Assembly: GCA_021162155.1 (NCBI GenBank)
Contig: JAGGZF010000034.1
Location: forward strand, 1 to 9,750
Reading direction: 5' to 3'
Origin: a bacterium
Lineage (GTDB): Bacteria; Patescibacteriota; Minisyncoccia; UBA6257
Length of the DNA: 9,750 nucleotides
How positions within the stretch are numbered: the first letter of the stretch is position 1; every line of letters starts with the position of its first letter. The notes below the pieces were generated by a model, which was not told the DNA's origin, ran no database searches, and saw nothing but the letters and a program-made list of their open reading frames with translations. Made by a program: the position numbers and the translations under genes. This document shows, one piece after another, positions 6,364 to 9,750 of the stretch.

Positions 6364-8803
6364 TAATTCTTCACAAGATAAACATATTCAAAAAAAAGAC
6401 ATAGCGGAGGAATTAAGAGAGTCATATTTAGATTATGCAATGTCCGTAATAGTATCGCGGGCACTTCCGGATGTTAGAGATGGACTAAAGCCAGTTCAAA
6501 GAAGAATTCTCTATGCTATGTACGAAGAAGGGTTACGTGCTACTGCTAAATTCAGAAAATCTGCTACTGTAGTAGGTACTACTTTAGGTAGATACCATCC
6601 TCACGGGGATACTGCGGTTTACGAAACTTTAGTAAGAATGGCTCAAGATTTCTCCTTGCGTTATCCTTTAATCCAAGGACAGGGTAATTTTGGGTCTATA
6701 GATGGAGATCCTCCGGCAGCAATGAGATATACTGAATGCCGGCTCACTGCACTGGCAGAAGAAATGCTAACTGATATTGAAAAAGATACTGTAGAGTTTA
6801 TTCCTAACTATGACGGCTCTCGTAAAGAACCGCGTTATCTCCCTGCTAAATTACCCCAATTGCTATTAAACGGGACTATGGGAATAGCAGTTGGGATGGC
6901 TACCAATATCCCTCCTCATAATTTGAAAGAGGTATGCAGTGCTTTAATTTATCTCTTAAATCACCCAGATGCTTCTGTAGAAGAAATAATGGAATTTATC
7001 CCCGGACCTGATTTTCCTACCGGAGGAATTATCTTTGGAACAGAAAGTATAAAAGATGCTTATTCCACAGGCAAAGGAAGCCTTCTCTGCCGAGGTAGAT
7101 TAAAAATAGAAGAAAGAGGCAAACATTCCCAAATCACAATTACCGAATTACCCTACCAAGTCAATAAAGCCAAACTTATTGCTTCTATCGCGCATTTAGT
7201 GGAAGAAAAAAGAATCACTGGAATAAAAAACTTACGAGATGAATCTGATAAAGAAGGGTTAAGGATAGTAATAGAATTAAAAAGCGATGCTATTCCGAAA
7301 CGAATTATCAATCAACTATACCGCTATACCGATTTAGAGAAAAAATTTTATGTTAATTTTCTGGCTTTAGTAGAAAATGGCCTTCAGCCACAAGTGCTTT
7401 CCCTTAAAAACCTCCTTCAGGAATATATTAAACACAGGCAAGACATTATCACTAAACGCACTATTTTCCTTCTTAAAAAAGCAAAGGAAAGAGCACACAT
7501 CTTAGAAGGATTAGTAAAAGCACTAAATAATATTGATGCAGTAATCCAAACTATTAAAAAGTCCCGTAATCGAGAAGAAGCAGAAAAGAAACTAATACAA
7601 CGATTTGATTTAGATAAAATTCAAGCCAATGCTATTTTAGAAATGAAACTGCAAAGTTTAGCAAAATTAGAAAGAGATAGAATAGAACAAGAATTAAAAG
7701 AGAAAGAAAAATTAATAAAAGATTATAATCTAATTCTTCAGAATCCTAAAAAGATTCTTCAAATAATTAAAGAAGAACTGGAATATCTCCGCCAAAAATT
7801 CGGAGATGAGAGAAGAACAGAAATTAGAGCTTATCTCCCGGAAAAAATCTCTGAAGAAGACCTTATTCCTTCCCAAACAACGCTCATAACTTTATCTCAA
7901 AAAGGGTATATAAAAAGAATGGCTCCCGAAGCAATCCGCCGTCAAAAAAGAGGGGGAAAAGGTGTTATAAGCTATGAGCCCAGAAGTGAAGATGATTACA
8001 TAACTCATCTTCTCTCCTGTAATACCAGAGACGATCTTCTTTTCTTTACCGATAAAGGAAGAGTCTTCCGAATAAAAGTGTATGAAATAAATGAATCTTC
8101 CAGAACTGCTTCAGGAAAAACAATAAAAAGTTACCTTTCTCTTTCTCCCGGAGAAAAAATTATCTCTATAATTAATGTTCCTCCCCAAAAGAGCACTACT
8201 AAACAGTATTTACTACTGGCTACTACTCAAGGCATCATAAAGAAAACTAACTTACAACAATACAAAAACATCAGAAAAGGAGGAATAGTAGCAATTAGAT
8301 TAAATAAAAATGATGCTGTAGTAGGTGCTGCATTAACTACAGGAAAAGACAGCATCATTCTTGTCACCGCATCTGGTCTTTCTATTCATTTTTCTGAGAA
8401 AGAAGTCCGGGCAATGAGTAGAACAGCTACCGGGGTAACAGGTATCAAATTAACAAAAGATGATAAAGTAATCTCCTTAATAGTAATACCTCAAAACATT
8501 ACCAAAGCCCAAATTCTAACCGTCTCTACTAATGGTTACGGGAAGAGAACATCAATATCAGAGTACAGAAAACAAAAGAGAGGAGGCAGAGGCATAAAGA
8601 CCGCTAAAATCACCCCCAAAACAGGAAAACTAATAAAGGCCTGTTTAGTCGGAGAGGAAGAAAAATTAATTGCAGTATCTCAACAAGGACAAATCCTAAA
8701 AATTGAATTGAGGAGTATTCCTTTACTTAAACGCTCTACTCAAGGGGTTAGAATAATGAAATTAAATAAAGGGGATAGCATAGCTGGTTTTACTTTGCTA
8801 TAA
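6356..8803 (+). CDS. gyrA: DNA gyrase subunit A
   Basis: The 815-residue product matches the A subunit of gyrase, which cuts and rejoins DNA and, with GyrB, introduces negative supercoils. The N-terminal winged-helix domain contains the catalytic tyrosine Y125 in AAMRYTECR. The quinolone-determining region HPHGDTAVYET has T86 and E90 where E. coli has Ser83 and Asp87. Tower and coiled-coil regions follow (to about 490), including the AILEMKLQSLAKLERD segment at the gate. The C-terminal beta-pinwheel (about 500-815) carries the GyrA box as QKRGGKG at 530-536, which separates it from ParC, and a second similar heptad QKRGGRG at 740-746. There is no acidic tail after the last blade. gyrB is not in this window. 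The ATG overlaps the preceding stop, so coupling to the hydrolase gene is likely. Confidence 0.96.
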   Translation: MNNNSSQDKHIQKKDIAEELRESYLDYAMSVIVSRALPDVRDGLKPVQRRILYAMYEEGLRATAKFRKSATVVGTTLGRYHPHGDTAVYETLVRMAQDFSLRYPLIQGQGNFGSIDGDPPAAMRYTECRLTALAEEMLTDIEKDTVEFIPNYDGSRKEPRYLPAKLPQLLLNGTMGIAVGMATNIPPHNLKEVCSALIYLLNHPDASVEEIMEFIPGPDFPTGGIIFGTESIKDAYSTGKGSLLCRGRLKIEERGKHSQITITELPYQVNKAKLIASIAHLVEEKRITGIKNLRDESDKEGLRIVIELKSDAIPKRIINQLYRYTDLEKKFYVNFLALVENGLQPQVLSLKNLLQEYIKHRQDIITKRTIFLLKKAKERAHILEGLVKALNNIDAVIQTIKKSRNREEAEKKLIQRFDLDKIQANAILEMKLQSLAKLERDRIEQELKEKEKLIKDYNLILQNPKKILQIIKEELEYLRQKFGDERRTEIRAYLPEKISEEDLIPSQTTLITLSQKGYIKRMAPEAIRRQKRGGKGVISYEPRSEDDYITHLLSCNTRDDLLFFTDKGRVFRIKVYEINESSRTASGKTIKSYLSLSPGEKIISIINVPPQKSTTKQYLLLATTQGIIKKTNLQQYKNIRKGGIVAIRLNKNDAVVGAALTTGKDSIILVTASGLSIHFSEKEVRAMSRTATGVTGIKLTKDDKVISLIVIPQNITKAQILTVSTNGYGKRTSISEYRKQKRGGRGIKTAKITPKTGKLIKACLVGEEEKLIAVSQQGQILKIELRSIPLLKRSTQGVRIMKLNKGDSIAGFTLL

Positions 8804-8815
8804 TACAAGAAAGTT

Positions 8816-9355
8816 ATGCCTTCTTTTATTAACCCTCAAGAAATTGTCAAATTGCTTCCTCTGACAAACGAAATGACCATAGCTGATTTTGGCTGTGGTT
8901 CTGGTTATTTCTCTTTGGCTTTAGCTAAAGCATTAAAACCATCAGGCAGAGTAATAGCATTAGACATCTGGAAACCGGCTTTGGAAACTTTAGAATTCAG
9001 AGCAAAATTAGAGGGACTATTTAATATCATAGAAACTAAATGGGCTAATTTAGAAATTCCTAAAGGAAGCGGCCTCCCTAACAACTCTTGTGATTTAGTA
9101 TTTATGTCTAACATCCTGTTTCAGGTAAAAGATAAAAAAGTGATAATTGAGGAAGCAAAAAGAGTATTGAAGCCCGGAGGATATTTAGTAGTAATAGAAT
9201 GGGTGCCGGAAAAACTTCCTAACAGAGAAGCATTATTTCCTATATCTAAAGAAGATATGTTATCCTTATTAGAACAACAGGGATTTTCTCTACAACGAGA
9301 ATTACCTTTAGGGATAACTCATTATGGCTTTCTGCTAAAATTACCAGAAAATTAA
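8816..9355 (+). CDS. Class I SAM-dependent methyltransferase
   Basis: The 179-residue product is a minimal Rossmann-fold methyltransferase of the Methyltransf_11/25 type. Motif I is DFGCGSGYF at 24-32, the SAM ribose-binding acidic residue is probably D50 in VIALDIW, CDLVFMSNIL (92-101) ends strand 4, and KRVLKPGGYLVVIEW (115-129) is the post-motif helix and strand 5. No extra substrate domain is present, so the acceptor could be a small molecule, lipid, quinone or other compound and cannot be named. It follows gyrA after 12 bases and precedes the solute-binding protein by 12 bases, consistent with the same operon. No Shine-Dalgarno sequence is evident. Confidence 0.88.
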   Translation: MPSFINPQEIVKLLPLTNEMTIADFGCGSGYFSLALAKALKPSGRVIALDIWKPALETLEFRAKLEGLFNIIETKWANLEIPKGSGLPNNSCDLVFMSNILFQVKDKKVIIEEAKRVLKPGGYLVVIEWVPEKLPNREALFPISKEDMLSLLEQQGFSLQRELPLGITHYGFLLKLPEN

Positions 9356-9367
9356 TAATTAACTATT

Positions 9368-9750
9368 ATGTCTCTTACTTCTCACCAAAAGAAAATTATC
9401 CTAATGGCAATAGGAGCGCTACTGCTTTTTATACTGGCTGTTATAGTTTTTACCCCTCGAAGAGTTAAACCGGCTACTTTGGAAATATGGGGAATAATAG
9501 ATAAACCAGAGATATTTTCTCCTTTAATATCTCAATTCCACAAAAGTTATCCTCAAATACAGGTGAAGTATGTAGAAAAAGATTCCCGCTCTTATCAGGA
9601 AGAATTATTACAGGCATTCGCCAACGATGAAGCACCGGATATTTTTATGCTCTTGGGTAACTGGATTCCTGAATATCAAGACAAAATTACTCCTCTAGAC
9701 ACAAGAAAAGAAAAAACATTCAATATTAAAACTATCACAGAATTATATCC
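9368..9750 (+). CDS. Extracellular solute-binding protein, family 1 (partial, 3' end off window)
   Basis: An ATG at 9368 opens a frame that runs to the right edge (127 codons and two bases). Residues 7-9 are basic, 10-28 are strongly hydrophobic, and no cysteine follows, so the protein appears to be held by an uncleaved N-terminal anchor rather than as a lipoprotein. From residue 37 the sequence LEIWGIIDKPEIFSPLISQF, then YPQIQVKYVEKDSRSYQEEL and APDIFML, matches the first lobe of SBP_bac_1 proteins, which capture sugars or oligosaccharides outside the membrane for ABC importers. The pattern 'strand, helix, YP.I.V.Y, then DIF' is the basis of this call. Permease genes would be expected further downstream. 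The substrate cannot be told from this fragment. Confidence 0.8.
   Translation, partial: MSLTSHQKKIILMAIGALLLFILAVIVFTPRRVKPATLEIWGIIDKPEIFSPLISQFHKSYPQIQVKYVEKDSRSYQEELLQAFANDEAPDIFMLLGNWIPEYQDKITPLDTRKEKTFNIKTITELY

Noticed and set aside
1102..9355. Possible use of TGA as a sense codon, since no gene here ends in TGA
   Set aside because: All seven complete genes end in TAA, but none has an in-frame TGA and all reach family-normal length. AT bias explains the TAA preference, and tRNA-Gly has the ordinary TCC anticodon.

Overview
This is an AT-rich bacterial segment (roughly one third G+C by eye) made mostly of housekeeping genes, tightly packed on the + strand. All seven complete coding genes end in TAA. 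None has a clear AGGAGG-type Shine-Dalgarno sequence, and none of the four tRNA genes encodes its 3' CCA. The compact layout, the divergent-looking but full-length core enzymes and the secreted peptidoglycan-binding protein with a Ser/Thr linker would fit a small-genome lineage such as Patescibacteria (CPR). That placement is an inference from style, not from a marker phylogeny. The standard code is used: full-length GyrA, TrpRS and Cca read through without in-frame TGA.

Layout: (1) 1-802, minus strand: the N-terminal 267 residues of an exported protein with a peptidoglycan-binding-like domain and a cysteine-rich tail, running off the left edge. (2) 803-906: a short divergent intergenic region whose two putative -35 boxes lie back to back. 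(3) 907-2798: an RNA-maturation cluster, tRNA-Arg(TCG), tRNA-Lys(CTT), the CCA-adding enzyme gene, tRNA-Pro(CGG), then, after a promoter-like and hairpin-bearing spacer, tRNA-Gly(TCC). (4) 2834-9750: a likely single operon of seven genes with gaps of at most 15 bases or short overlaps: trpS, a DrrA-type ABC ATPase, its ABC-2 permease, a UlaG-like metallo-hydrolase, gyrA, a class I methyltransferase, and the start of an extracellular solute-binding protein that runs off the right edge.

How the genes fit together: the CCA-adding enzyme sits among tRNAs that all need it, and TrpRS adds a further translation function. The ATPase and permease form a two-part exporter with overlapping genes. The metallo-hydrolase and gyrA also overlap and are probably translationally coupled. 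The solute-binding protein suggests that an uptake ABC transporter continues beyond the right edge. I found no mobile element, CRISPR array, defence island or clearly new system; the findings below are modest and mostly concern gene expression signals and the unfamiliar secreted protein.
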